Of a DNA stretch of 64,000 bases, positions 51,943-60,335 are shown one piece after another; the stretch's first letter is position 1; every line of letters begins with the position of its first letter. The stretch is taken from contig DASYHY010000190.1 in NCBI GenBank assembly GCA_036252795.1, positions 1-64,000 on the forward strand, in the 5' to 3' direction. The translations under genes and the position numbers were made by a program. This stretch comes from Aurantimonas sp036252795. GTDB lineage: Bacteria > Pseudomonadota > Alphaproteobacteria > Rhizobiales > Rhizobiaceae. Below the pieces are notes generated by a model. That model saw only the letters and a program-made list of their open reading frames with translations, was not told where the DNA came from and did not search any database.

Positions 51943-53651
51943 GCCCCGCCGCACTGAGCGCGCTCGTCCTTCTGGGCGCGCTGCTGCTGTTCGTCTCGGA
52001 AAAGGTCCGCCACGATCTCGTCGCTCTCCTGGCGCTGCTCGCCTGCGTCCTCCTGGGCCTGACCAAGCCGGCCGACGCGCTGGTCGGATTCGCCGATCCG
52101 GCGGTGATCGCCGTTGCCGCCATCCTCGTCGTCGGCCGCGCTATCGAGCTGTCCGGCGTGGCATCCGGCATCGCCCGCGTGCTGATCCCGGCGCACGCGA
52201 CGTTCAGCCTGCGCCTCGCGATGCTGCTGGCTGCGGGGATGGTTCTCTCCGCCTTCATGAACAACATCGCGGCCCTCGTCATCACCATGCCGATCGCGGC
52301 GGAGATTGCCCGATCCGCCAAGCGACCGCCGGCTGCGACGCTCATGCCGTTGGCGTTCGCCACCATCCTGGGCGGCATGACGACGCTGATCGGCACGCCG
52401 GCCAACCTGATCCTGTCGTCGGTGCGCGAGCAGGAACTGGGTCGCGGCTTCGGCTTCTTCCAGATGACGCCGGTGGGGGTAGCCGTGGCACTGGTGGGGC
52501 TGGTCTACCTGGCCACGGTCGGATGGCGCCTCCTGCCTGTCCGAGAGAGCAGGGAGCGGACCACCCGACCGCCGTGGCGGGTCTACGAACTCGCTGTCGA
52601 AGCCGACGTGGCGAGAGTTGCCCTCTTGCCTAGCCTGCGACGGGCGGCAGCGCGGTTGCTTGCCGTCCATCGCGGCGGAGGACGCGTCGAGGAACCGGGA
52701 GACGTTCGTGTGGGCGACCGGCTTCTGGTTGTGTCACGCCGGCAGCAGTGGGCGGTAGCGAAAGAGACAGGCCTGCACGCCGACATCGCCGAGGGTGATT
52801 CTCCGGTGGTGACCGCGCGGGTGGCGGTCGCACACGGATCCTTCCTGATCGGTCTCAGCCACGAAGCAGTGCGGATCCGCAGCCTTGAGCGCCTGGCCGT
52901 AGTAGCGGTGGGGCCCCGCGCCGCCAGACGCAAGGTGCCGCTCGCTACGCTCCGGATCGAGGCCGGCGACCAGCTGTTCGTGAGGGGCAAGCCCGCCGAC
53001 ATCGCCGCCTTCGTCGGACGTGCCCGTCTGCTCGAGATCGACCGGCTGGATCTGGTGCCGCTGTCACAGCGCAAGGCGATCCCGATCATCGCCACCTTCC
53101 TGCTTTCCGTGATCGCGATTGTCGGCTTCGGTGCGCCGCCTTCGATCGCGTTCCTCGCCGCGGCGGTCGTCCTGGTGGCCACTCGGCTGATCCCGTCGGA
53201 CGAAGTCTATCGTTCGATTGACTGGAGCGTGCTCGTGCTGCTCGCGGCGATGATCCCGGTCGGGCGCAGTTTCGAGGCGAGCGGCGCCGCCGAGTTGGCT
53301 GCGAATTGGCTCGGGGCGGTTCTCGCAGGCCTGCCGCTGGTCGCGGTACTCGCCGCTCTCTGCGCGGTCACTCTGCTGCTGTCGATCTTTCTGAACAACG
53401 TCGCGACGGCCATCATCATGGGGCCGCTCGCGATTGACGCCGCCCGCCTGCTGGGCGTTTCTCCCGACGCTGCGCTGCTCGCCGTGCTGATCGGCACGTC
53501 CGCGGACTTCCTCACGCCGATCGGCCATCAGAACAACCTGCTCGTCATGGGGCCGGGCGGCTATCGCTTCACGGACTATGCGAAGGTCGGAAGCCTTCTG
53601 GTTGTTTTCGTGATCGCGACAGCGGCTGGTGTGTTGGCATCATCCTCCTGA
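51939..53651 (+). CDS. DASS/SLC13-type membrane carrier with regulatory RCK-C domains
   Basis: Membrane protein of 570 residues. Two repeats carry the family signatures: FMNNIAALVITMPI and IGTPANLIL in the first, FLNNVATAIIMGPL and IGHQNNLLVMGPGG in the second. The middle (~210-360) is soluble and looks like two TrkA-C domains (GDVRVGDRLLVVSRR; LRIEAGDQLFVRGK). Such proteins move sulfate, dicarboxylates or other anions with Na+. ATGA overlap with the chimera. Confidence 0.87.
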   Translation: MSPAALSALVLLGALLLFVSEKVRHDLVALLALLACVLLGLTKPADALVGFADPAVIAVAAILVVGRAIELSGVASGIARVLIPAHATFSLRLAMLLAAGMVLSAFMNNIAALVITMPIAAEIARSAKRPPAATLMPLAFATILGGMTTLIGTPANLILSSVREQELGRGFGFFQMTPVGVAVALVGLVYLATVGWRLLPVRESRERTTRPPWRVYELAVEADVARVALLPSLRRAAARLLAVHRGGGRVEEPGDVRVGDRLLVVSRRQQWAVAKETGLHADIAEGDSPVVTARVAVAHGSFLIGLSHEAVRIRSLERLAVVAVGPRAARRKVPLATLRIEAGDQLFVRGKPADIAAFVGRARLLEIDRLDLVPLSQRKAIPIIATFLLSVIAIVGFGAPPSIAFLAAAVVLVATRLIPSDEVYRSIDWSVLVLLAAMIPVGRSFEASGAAELAANWLGAVLAGLPLVAVLAALCAVTLLLSIFLNNVATAIIMGPLAIDAARLLGVSPDAALLAVLIGTSADFLTPIGHQNNLLVMGPGGYRFTDYAKVGSLLVVFVIATAAGVLASSS

Positions 53652-53741
53652 CCCGGTCTACCTACTGTCGGAGCCAATTCGCGCTTCATGCGCTTCCCTT
53701 GCGACACCTCAGGGTGCCCACGCGAACACAGGAGCTACATC

Positions 53742-53927
53742 ATGAGCATCGAAGGCAAGGCCAAGGAAGCCGCTGGTTTCGTCAAGGAAGAGGCTTTCGA
53801 GCACGGCGACTCGCCAGCGTCGAAGGAGAAGGCCCAGGAAGGTCGCGACCTCCGCAACGAAGGACGGGTCGAGGACGGCAAGGCACCGAAGACGACCGAG
53901 CCGGGTACTGGTCTCCCGGAAAAGTGA
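53742..53927 (+). CDS. CsbD-like stress protein (61 aa)
   Basis: The ATG at 53742 has AGGAG 7 nt upstream. The start SIEGKAKEAAGFVKEEAFEHG shows the CsbD pattern (GKaKeaaGk.k). The product is small, highly charged and probably disordered until bound. CsbD family proteins accumulate under stress, with unknown action. A hairpin follows the stop. Confidence 0.8.
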   Translation: MSIEGKAKEAAGFVKEEAFEHGDSPASKEKAQEGRDLRNEGRVEDGKAPKTTEPGTGLPEK

Positions 53928-53935
53928 GGAGCCGC

Positions 53936-53968
53936 TGCGGGCGGTATGCATGTAGCTAGCCGCCCGCA
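53936..53968 (+). terminator. Hairpin after the CsbD-like gene
   Basis: TGCGGGCGG (53936-53944) and CCGCCCGCA (53960-53968) are exact reverse complements with a 15-nt loop, beginning 8 nt after the stop. No U-tract, so efficiency is uncertain. Confidence 0.5.
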
Positions 53969-54034
53969 ACATCTGTCCGGTGCGTGTCAGCCCGCTGCGG
54001 GTGGCCCTAGTATTCGAGCCGATCCTCTGGGCCA

Positions 54035-54670
54035 CTACCACCCGGCTGGCTTGTTGATCGCTTTCCCATTTGCACCGACTATCTGGAGGGGGAACTGCGC
54101 TGCGGCTAAGCGAGCAGGGGTGACATGGCGTACGAAGCTCGCATCGTTCGCCATCTTTCCAGGTTTGGAGCCGTCCAGCCAGACAAGCCCAACCTTCTTG
54201 CCGATCTCACGTCGAACAATGCGCAGTGGCTCGCAAAGATCAGTGTCTTGCGTCAGCACGACCGCCACGTCGTATAGGTCCTGCCAAGCGTCATGGACTA
54301 GATAGGTCGCAAAGTTTACGTCGGAGCCTTTCTCCTCCGTGTTGATGACGCGGACGTGGGTTGTGCCGTCCGCTAACGGTGTTTCAAGCGGACGGACTTT
54401 AGGCTTGCTGATGAAATTGCCCAAATGGACGGTGAGGTTGGGCAGCGTTCGCAACGCTCGGAGATATCGATCCTGTCGAATCGGCTGGTCTGGATCCAGC
54501 TTTCCGCTGACCGGCGCTGTGAAGTAGCGGATCATGTCGATCCGATTATCCGGGCCGAGCAGCGCTTGCACCAGCGCTTCGATGTTCAGCCATTTGTGCG
54601 GAGTTCCCCGAAGGGCTCGATAGTACACGTTGAAGCCGTCGACATAGACGTAGGTACGCTGAACGACCAT
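54035..54670 (-). CDS. NYN-domain (PIN-like) putative ribonuclease
   Basis: Soluble protein of 211 residues. The NYN acids are visible: TYVYVDGFNVYYRAL at the N-terminus, EEKGSDVNFATYLVHDA in the middle, and VLTQDTDLCEPLRIV, then GKKVGLVW. The four Asp positions fit a metal-dependent nuclease of the NYN/LabA class. It may act in RNA decay or defence. The GC content is slightly lower than its neighbours; no partner gene is adjacent. Confidence 0.85.
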   Translation of the reverse strand: MVVQRTYVYVDGFNVYYRALRGTPHKWLNIEALVQALLGPDNRIDMIRYFTAPVSGKLDPDQPIRQDRYLRALRTLPNLTVHLGNFISKPKVRPLETPLADGTTHVRVINTEEKGSDVNFATYLVHDAWQDLYDVAVVLTQDTDLCEPLRIVRREIGKKVGLVWLDGSKPGKMANDASFVRHVTPARLAAAQFPLQIVGANGKAINKPAGW

Positions 54671-55118
54671 GTATCCCCACCGGCTAGATATGCAGAAGCC
54701 GCCGAAGGCCTAGGCCCCGGCGGCTCCTGAACTGACAAGGCGAACCCTGCCAGCGGGTATAGCTTCAATATGCGCATCGCGAGGTTAAGATCAAGTGCCC
54801 CTATCTCGCCAGGAGCAGGTAAGGGTCTGCCCTCTCACGCTGCCTCCCGGCTCGCTCGGAGCAACCTCCGTCCACCTCCCGTGCCGTGGCCTACGGTTTG
54901 TGAGCGGGGGCTATCCGTTGGGCAAGCGAACGTACCCGAAAGCACGAACGATCCGTTAACTGGAGTACAGACGCGCGGCATGAACCGAATACAATCCTGA
55001 ACAGCCGATCGGGCTGTTCAGGCCTAGAGGAGCCAGAAGTCACGATCTGTTCGCGGCTCCATAAATCCCGCCGCCCACGGATTAGCCGATAGCTCATCCG
55101 AGTATATGTAGATTGGCC
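54671..55118. other. Gene-free spacer upstream of resolvase copy 2
   Basis: About 450 bp without a supportable gene. It holds a perfect 11-bp hairpin, CCTGAACAGCC/GGCTGTTCAGG (54996-55022, 5-nt loop). The upstream sequence is not visibly like that before resolvase copy 1. Confidence 0.5.
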
Positions 55119-55793
55119 ATGACGAACGACAGCACACCGGTCCCGATCCGCGCCGCGCGCGTGTACCTTCGCGTCAGCACCGAAGAGCAGGATCTTACCC
55201 GGCAGGAGGCGATCGTCGCAGGTGCCCGATCAGCGGGCTATTACGTGGCGGCAGTGTACCGCGAAAAAGCTTCCGGCGCGCGGCCCGACCGACCGGAGCT
55301 GCTTCGCATGGTTGCCGATCTCCAGCCCGGGGAAGTGGTGGTCGCCGAAAAGATCGACCGGATCAGCCGCCTCCCGCTCGCCGAGGCGGAGCTGCTGGTG
55401 GCGACGATCCGGGCAAAGGGCGCGCGCCTCGCGGTGCCGGGCATCGTCGACCTTACCGATCTGGTCGCCGACAGCGCCGGCGTCGCCCGCATCGTTTTGG
55501 AAGCCGTGCAGGAAATGCTGCTGCGCGTAGCGCTTCAGACCGCGCGCGACGATTACGAGACCCGACGAGAGCGCCAGCGCGAGGGCATCGAGATCGCCAA
55601 GCGGGCAGGGCGGTATACCGGGCGCAAGCCCGACCTAGCTCATCACCGTCGGATCATCAGCATGCGCGAAGCAGGCATGAGCATCGCCAGGACAGCGGAG
55701 CTGGCGGGGTGCAGCGTTGCGCAAGTCAAGCGCGTGACGGCGATGCACCGCGCAAAGGCGATCGCGGCCGGCCAGCCCCCCGCTGACCCGTAA
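55119..55793 (+). CDS. Serine recombinase (resolvase/invertase), intact copy 2
   Basis: Protein of 224 residues from the ATG at 55119 (an in-frame TTG is 6 nt earlier). The catalytic domain has RVYLRVSTEEQDLTRQ with the Ser nucleophile, EKASGARPDRPEL, EKIDRISRLPLAEAELLV and LAVPGIVDL. A long helix (RDDYETRRERQREGIEIA) leads to the HTH (GMSIARTAELAGCSVAQVKRV). It closely matches the frameshifted copy at 33532 and reads in the same direction, ~21.6 kb away. Confidence 0.92.
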   Translation: MTNDSTPVPIRAARVYLRVSTEEQDLTRQEAIVAGARSAGYYVAAVYREKASGARPDRPELLRMVADLQPGEVVVAEKIDRISRLPLAEAELLVATIRAKGARLAVPGIVDLTDLVADSAGVARIVLEAVQEMLLRVALQTARDDYETRRERQREGIEIAKRAGRYTGRKPDLAHHRRIISMREAGMSIARTAELAGCSVAQVKRVTAMHRAKAIAAGQPPADP

Positions 55794-55836
55794 GCAGCCC
55801 CCCGATCATCGGATTCGCGCGATTGACGTGACGATC

Positions 55837-56418
55837 CTAACGGATCGGCGCCAGCGTGTTTATACCGGCGTCGGCATCTGTTTCGGGAGGCGGCGGGGCT
55901 GCCCCGAGATCGCGGTAGGAAGGAAGGTCCGGTGCGTCGCCGGGCACCGGCTGCGCTTCCAGCCTCGCGATCATGCGCTTCATTTCGGCGATCTCGCGGA
56001 CCTGGGCGTCGATGATGCCATCGGCAAGCCGTCGTACTTGGGGGTCGCGGATGTGAGCGCGCTCGCTGGTCATGATTGCGATGGAATGATGTGGGATCAT
56101 CGCCTTCATGTATGCGACGTCTCCAACCGTCTCCTGACTACGTACCAGCCACAGCGCCCCTGCGAAAACGAGCGCAGCGCCGGCGACGATCCCGATATTG
56201 GCACGTCGGTTCGGATACATGCCCCACATGAAGCCGATCATGATTACGGCCATGACCGCGCCCATAACAACGGCCATCCACGTCCGTGTCTGGCTGAATT
56301 CGACGTGGCTGATCGCATAAGTGTTGAGGTACATGAGGCCGAACATCACAACCGTGGAGGTCGCGATCATCGCAGCGAACCGCCAATAGCTCATGCCGCG
56401 CGTCTGCTTGTCGTCCAT
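55837..56418 (-). CDS. DUF305-domain membrane protein
   Basis: Protein of 193 residues; the ATG at 56418 has GGGAGAGGAA upstream. Three membrane segments lie in the first ~95 residues (FAAMIATSTVVMFGLMYL, WMAVVMGAVMAVIMIGFMWGMY, IVAGAALVFAGALWLV). The DUF305 part follows with the conserved AYMKAMIPHHSIAIMTSERA, AQVREIAEMKRMI. The His pair and Met residues suggest metal (Cu or Ag) binding, found near metal-resistance genes in other bacteria. Confidence 0.85.
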   Translation of the reverse strand: MDDKQTRGMSYWRFAAMIATSTVVMFGLMYLNTYAISHVEFSQTRTWMAVVMGAVMAVIMIGFMWGMYPNRRANIGIVAGAALVFAGALWLVRSQETVGDVAYMKAMIPHHSIAIMTSERAHIRDPQVRRLADGIIDAQVREIAEMKRMIARLEAQPVPGDAPDLPSYRDLGAAPPPPETDADAGINTLAPIR

Positions 56419-56455
56419 GGTTCCTCTCCCTGCCAGACGATTGCACTTCAACGCT

Positions 56456-57664
56456 CTACCCTTCCGCCGGCGCCCCGACGAACACCGCGACCAGGCAGAT
56501 CAGCCCGATCAGCACGAAGCCGACGCGCTGCGCCCGGGTGGCGCTGCGGTGCCGCAGCGACACCATCACCGCCAACGCGCACTGGAGCCCATAAAACAGG
56601 GCAAAGGCGCGGGATGACAGGGCCACGACTTCGAACGGGTCGGTCAGCCAGACCACCAGCACCGCCAGCGCCCCCGCCAGCGTGAAGGCCAGCGGCACGC
56701 TGATCCGGCGCCGCGACACCTCGTTGACGAGCCCGCCCGAGCCGATCGAATCCGCCACGGCCGCGCTCAGCTGGCTGGACACCGCGCCGGCGAGCACGAA
56801 GATGCCGAGGGCCGGCGCAATCAGCTCCATGATGTCGAGGATGCCCGCCACCCCTTCGGTCGCCGCGGCGCGTGACAGGAAGGGGGTGAGCAGGGCGATG
56901 AAGGCGAGGTAGATTGCCGAGGCGATCCACTGAGCATGCCGCATGGTGCGGATCCGGAGGCCGGCCGGATAATCATGGCCGAGATAGCGCGAGGTCTCGA
57001 AGCCCTGCACGGTGATGATGAGGCCGAGCAGCATGGGGATGCTGGCAAAGGACAGGCGCACCGGGGGCAGGGGATCGACAATGCCGCGGCGCGCCCAGGC
57101 GATCGCTAGCGCCACCAGCAAACCGGCGATGATCCCGATTTTCACCGACACGGTACCATGCGCAAGATGCTCGACCCGGCGCAGGCTGCCCCCCAGCGCC
57201 AGCAGCGTCATCAGCCCGATAATGGCGGTGACGATCACGTTCGCCGCCCATGGCTGCCAGGCGGGATCGATCGCGACCGGCTTGAGCGAAAACTCGGCAA
57301 GCAGCTTCAGATAATAGGCGACGGACACGGCATAAGCGAGCGCGAGCACCCCCTGGGTGATGCGGGCGACCCAGGCGATCCGGTCGTGAAAGGAGGCGCT
57401 GGCAAGGTGATCCTCGACATGGAGGATGTTGAAGCGGATCACCCAGCCGGCGGCATAGGCGATGGCCAGCAGCGCGGCCATGGCGAGGATCGCCGCGCTC
57501 CCGAATTCCCGCGCGAGCAGCGGGCCGCAGATGAGGAAGCCCGAGCCGATGATGGAGGCGAGCGGCGTCACCGTCGCCCGCCAGCTGTCGCTGCGCGCGA
57601 ACCGGCCAAAGGTGAGCGCCAGAGTGACGAGGAGCGCCACCAAGAGCGCGATGGCGACGATCAT
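56456..57664 (-). CDS. APC-superfamily-like membrane permease (402 aa)
   Basis: Polytopic membrane protein with ~11 segments from the ATG at 57664; the open frame above it lies in the next gene. The N-terminus MIVAIALLVALLVTLALTFGRF, then ATVTPLASIIGSGFLICGPLLA recalls the TM1/TM3 arrangement of LeuT-fold or APC carriers. No specific family signature is readable, so the substrate is open. The start overlaps the DUF2254 stop, as ATGA. Confidence 0.6.
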   Translation of the reverse strand: MIVAIALLVALLVTLALTFGRFARSDSWRATVTPLASIIGSGFLICGPLLAREFGSAAILAMAALLAIAYAAGWVIRFNILHVEDHLASASFHDRIAWVARITQGVLALAYAVSVAYYLKLLAEFSLKPVAIDPAWQPWAANVIVTAIIGLMTLLALGGSLRRVEHLAHGTVSVKIGIIAGLLVALAIAWARRGIVDPLPPVRLSFASIPMLLGLIITVQGFETSRYLGHDYPAGLRIRTMRHAQWIASAIYLAFIALLTPFLSRAAATEGVAGILDIMELIAPALGIFVLAGAVSSQLSAAVADSIGSGGLVNEVSRRRISVPLAFTLAGALAVLVVWLTDPFEVVALSSRAFALFYGLQCALAVMVSLRHRSATRAQRVGFVLIGLICLVAVFVGAPAEG

Positions 57665-59067
57665 GCACTTCCCCCCAGCCAGGCCTGCCCGTCGCGCAGC
57701 CTTCGCTTGTGATCCGGTTCGGTCAGCGCGCGCAGCAGCGCATCGGCCCGCGCCAGCACGGCATCGCGACTGGCGCCCTGAAGCGCGCGATCGGCGAGAT
57801 CGCGAAAGGCTTCCGCCTGGCCGCGCAGCACGTCGAGCCGCCCGCGCGCATCGCATCCGAGCGCGACGTCGCCCAGCGCGGCGAGGAAGCGCTTGCCCGC
57901 CAGCGCGTCGGCACTGGCATATTGCGCCAGCGCGCCGAACGCGCGGTCGACGAAGCCGGCGAAGGAAACCGGATGCGCGATCACCCGCAGCGCGCCGTCC
58001 TCGCCGGCGCGCAGCCGCGACGGCAGCTCGCGGCGGGCAAGATCGGCCAGCGCGGCGCCCAGCCAGTCGAGGCACGAATTGGCGGTGAACGGATCGTTGA
58101 CCCCCGGCGACAGCGCACGCGCTGCAATCTCGACCAGCTCGTCGATGAGAAACCGCAAGTCCTGCAGGGCGGTGCGGCGCGCGCCAATGGCGAAGGCATC
58201 GCGGAGCTTCGCTTCCGCATCGTCATCCAGCGCCTCCGGCGGAGAAGCTTCCAGCAGCACGCTGCCGCGGTGCACGAAATCGCCCGCCTGATATTGCAGG
58301 CGGAGGATGGTCCCGCGGTCGCCCGCCATCTCCATGATCGCGCGGGTGTCGATCAGCTGGACATAGCCCGTCTCCTTCGCGCGCACGCCGGCCCGCTTGG
58401 CAGCGTCGGCAGCGGTTGCGTCGGCGCGGAAAGCCAAGGGCACGCGATCGTCGTCCGCATCGTCGTCGAGCGGCTCGCCGATGCAGACCGGAAAGCGGTT
58501 GTCGATCTCCGCCAGCAGCCGGTCGCCGATCCGCTCGATTACGCTGTTGATGTGGATGCGGCTGGGCACGTGATGAATGAAGTAGATCAGCACCGCGATG
58601 GAGCAGAGCACCAGCAGGACGCCGACCAGCACCGCGAGCTGGGGCACAAAGCCCGGCTCTCCGGGTGTTTCGCCCGGAGAGCGGATCGTGCGCACCACGA
58701 CGAGCGAATAGAGGAACGTCGCGATGAAGGTGCCGAGCGTCACCTGATTGCCACGATCGGACATGAAGTTGCTGAGCAGCCGTGGCCCGTATTGGCCGGA
58801 GGCGTATACGACCGCCGCGATGGTGACGGAAAAAGTCGTGCCGGCGACCCCAATCATTGACCCGCCGATCGAGGAAAGGAGGCTGCGCGCGCCGTCCGGC
58901 CGCGCCGCATAGAGCCAAGGCAGGCTGTCCATCCAGCCTGTCGCATGGTGGCTGTCGAGCCAGATCATCGCCGCGGCGAGCAGCAGCGCAGCCAGCGCCA
59001 TGATCGTGGGGACGAACCAGTAGCTTTCGCTGAGTTGGTTGGCGAAGCGGATGAGGCGGGCCCTCAC
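57661..59067 (-). CDS. DUF2254 membrane protein
   Basis: Protein of 468 residues. The GTG at 59067 overlaps the NhaP stop. Four hydrophobic segments in the first ~170 residues (PTIMALAALLLAAAMIWL, SMIGVAGTTFSVTIAAVVYASG, LGTFIATFLYSLVVVRTI, LAVLVGVLLVLCSIAVLIYFI) are followed by a large cytoplasmic part with SPGVNDPFTANSCLDWLG, a DUF2254 signature. Function unknown; the neighbourhood suggests ion or pH homeostasis. Confidence 0.88.
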   Translation of the reverse strand: MRARLIRFANQLSESYWFVPTIMALAALLLAAAMIWLDSHHATGWMDSLPWLYAARPDGARSLLSSIGGSMIGVAGTTFSVTIAAVVYASGQYGPRLLSNFMSDRGNQVTLGTFIATFLYSLVVVRTIRSPGETPGEPGFVPQLAVLVGVLLVLCSIAVLIYFIHHVPSRIHINSVIERIGDRLLAEIDNRFPVCIGEPLDDDADDDRVPLAFRADATAADAAKRAGVRAKETGYVQLIDTRAIMEMAGDRGTILRLQYQAGDFVHRGSVLLEASPPEALDDDAEAKLRDAFAIGARRTALQDLRFLIDELVEIAARALSPGVNDPFTANSCLDWLGAALADLARRELPSRLRAGEDGALRVIAHPVSFAGFVDRAFGALAQYASADALAGKRFLAALGDVALGCDARGRLDVLRGQAEAFRDLADRALQGASRDAVLARADALLRALTEPDHKRRLRDGQAWLGGSA

Positions 59068-60335
59068 GTCCGCGCTTCCCGAGCAGTCAGGTGCTCCAGT
59101 ACGCGCTTGATGGTGCCGCCCTGGCCGATCACGGAAAAGAGCACCACCACATAGGTGGCGGCGAGGATGACGCTGCGCGCCGGCCCATCCGGGAGGCCCA
59201 GTGCGAGTGCGATCGAGATCCCGCCGCGCAGGCCGCCCCATATCAGGGTCACCGGCGCAATAAGCCCGTAACGATGCGTCGGCCGGATCGCGCGCAAGGG
59301 GAGCACGACCGACGCCGCGCGGCAGGCAAGCGCCAGCGGAATGGCGGCCAAGCCAAGCACGAGAAGGCGCAGGTCGCCCGGGATGGTGACCACCTCCAGC
59401 CCGATCAGCAGGAACAGCACGGTGTTCAGGATATCGTCGATCAGGTCCCAGAACTTGTGGAGATAATCACGGGTGGTCTCACTCATCGCGTGCGCGACAC
59501 CAGCATTACCGATGATGAGGCCCGCCACGGCCATAGCCACCGGTCCGCTGGCATGGAGCGGGCGGGCGACTGCATAACCGCCCATCACGACGGCGAGGCT
59601 GATCAGCACCTCGACCTTGTACTCGTCGATCGAGCGCATCGCGCGAAACGCGATCCATCCGATCGCGAGCCCAAGCGCGACGCCGCCCCCGGCTTCAACC
59701 GCGAACAGCTCGGCCGCATGCGCGATCGAGAAGGGTTCGCCGGACATGGCGGAGGACAGCAGAATGGTGAAGATCACCACCCCCACGCCATCGTTGAACA
59801 GGCTCTCGCCGGCGACCGTCGCTTCCAGCGCAGGCGAGACGTTGGCGCGCTTGAGGACGCCCATGACCGAAACTGGATCGGTCGGGCTGATGAGCGCGCC
59901 GAAAACGAAGCACCAGATTGCGGGCAGTTCGAAGCCGACCAGGCGCGAGAGAAACAGGAAACCGCTGCCGACCAGCACCGTCGAGAGTGCCACCCCGATG
60001 GTGCTGAGGACCAAGATGGGCCAGCGACCGCGGGCCATCTCCTGCCAATCGACGTGCAGCGCGCCGGCGAAGAGCAGGAACGACAACATGCCCTCCATCA
60101 GCGTTGTATGGAAATCGATGCCCGCGATGAAGCCGACGATGTCGTGGCCGAGCCCGGCACCCGGAAAGAGGCCGTCCAGCCCGACGACGATCAGCGATGC
60201 GATCGCCCCCATGATCGTGAGTCCAATCGACGAGGGCAGCTTCAGGAAGCGGTAGTTCAGATAGCCGAGCGCCGCGGCCAGGACGATCAGGATCGCCGCG
60301 GCATCGAACGGCGTGAGCGCAAGACCGCCGATCAT
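59064..60335 (-). CDS. NhaP-type Na+/H+ antiporter (CPA1)
   Basis: Membrane protein of 423 residues with ~12 segments. It has the CPA1 features ALISPTDPVSVMGVLK, AGESLFNDGVGVVIFTIL (the ND pair on the ion-binding helix) and LIWGGLRGGISIALAL. It exchanges Na+ or K+ for H+. No long C-terminal tail. Overlaps DUF389 and DUF2254 by 4 nt each. Its C-terminal half is the closest relative of the chimera at 50560-51942. Confidence 0.92.
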   Translation of the reverse strand: MIGGLALTPFDAAAILIVLAAALGYLNYRFLKLPSSIGLTIMGAIASLIVVGLDGLFPGAGLGHDIVGFIAGIDFHTTLMEGMLSFLLFAGALHVDWQEMARGRWPILVLSTIGVALSTVLVGSGFLFLSRLVGFELPAIWCFVFGALISPTDPVSVMGVLKRANVSPALEATVAGESLFNDGVGVVIFTILLSSAMSGEPFSIAHAAELFAVEAGGGVALGLAIGWIAFRAMRSIDEYKVEVLISLAVVMGGYAVARPLHASGPVAMAVAGLIIGNAGVAHAMSETTRDYLHKFWDLIDDILNTVLFLLIGLEVVTIPGDLRLLVLGLAAIPLALACRAASVVLPLRAIRPTHRYGLIAPVTLIWGGLRGGISIALALGLPDGPARSVILAATYVVVLFSVIGQGGTIKRVLEHLTAREART

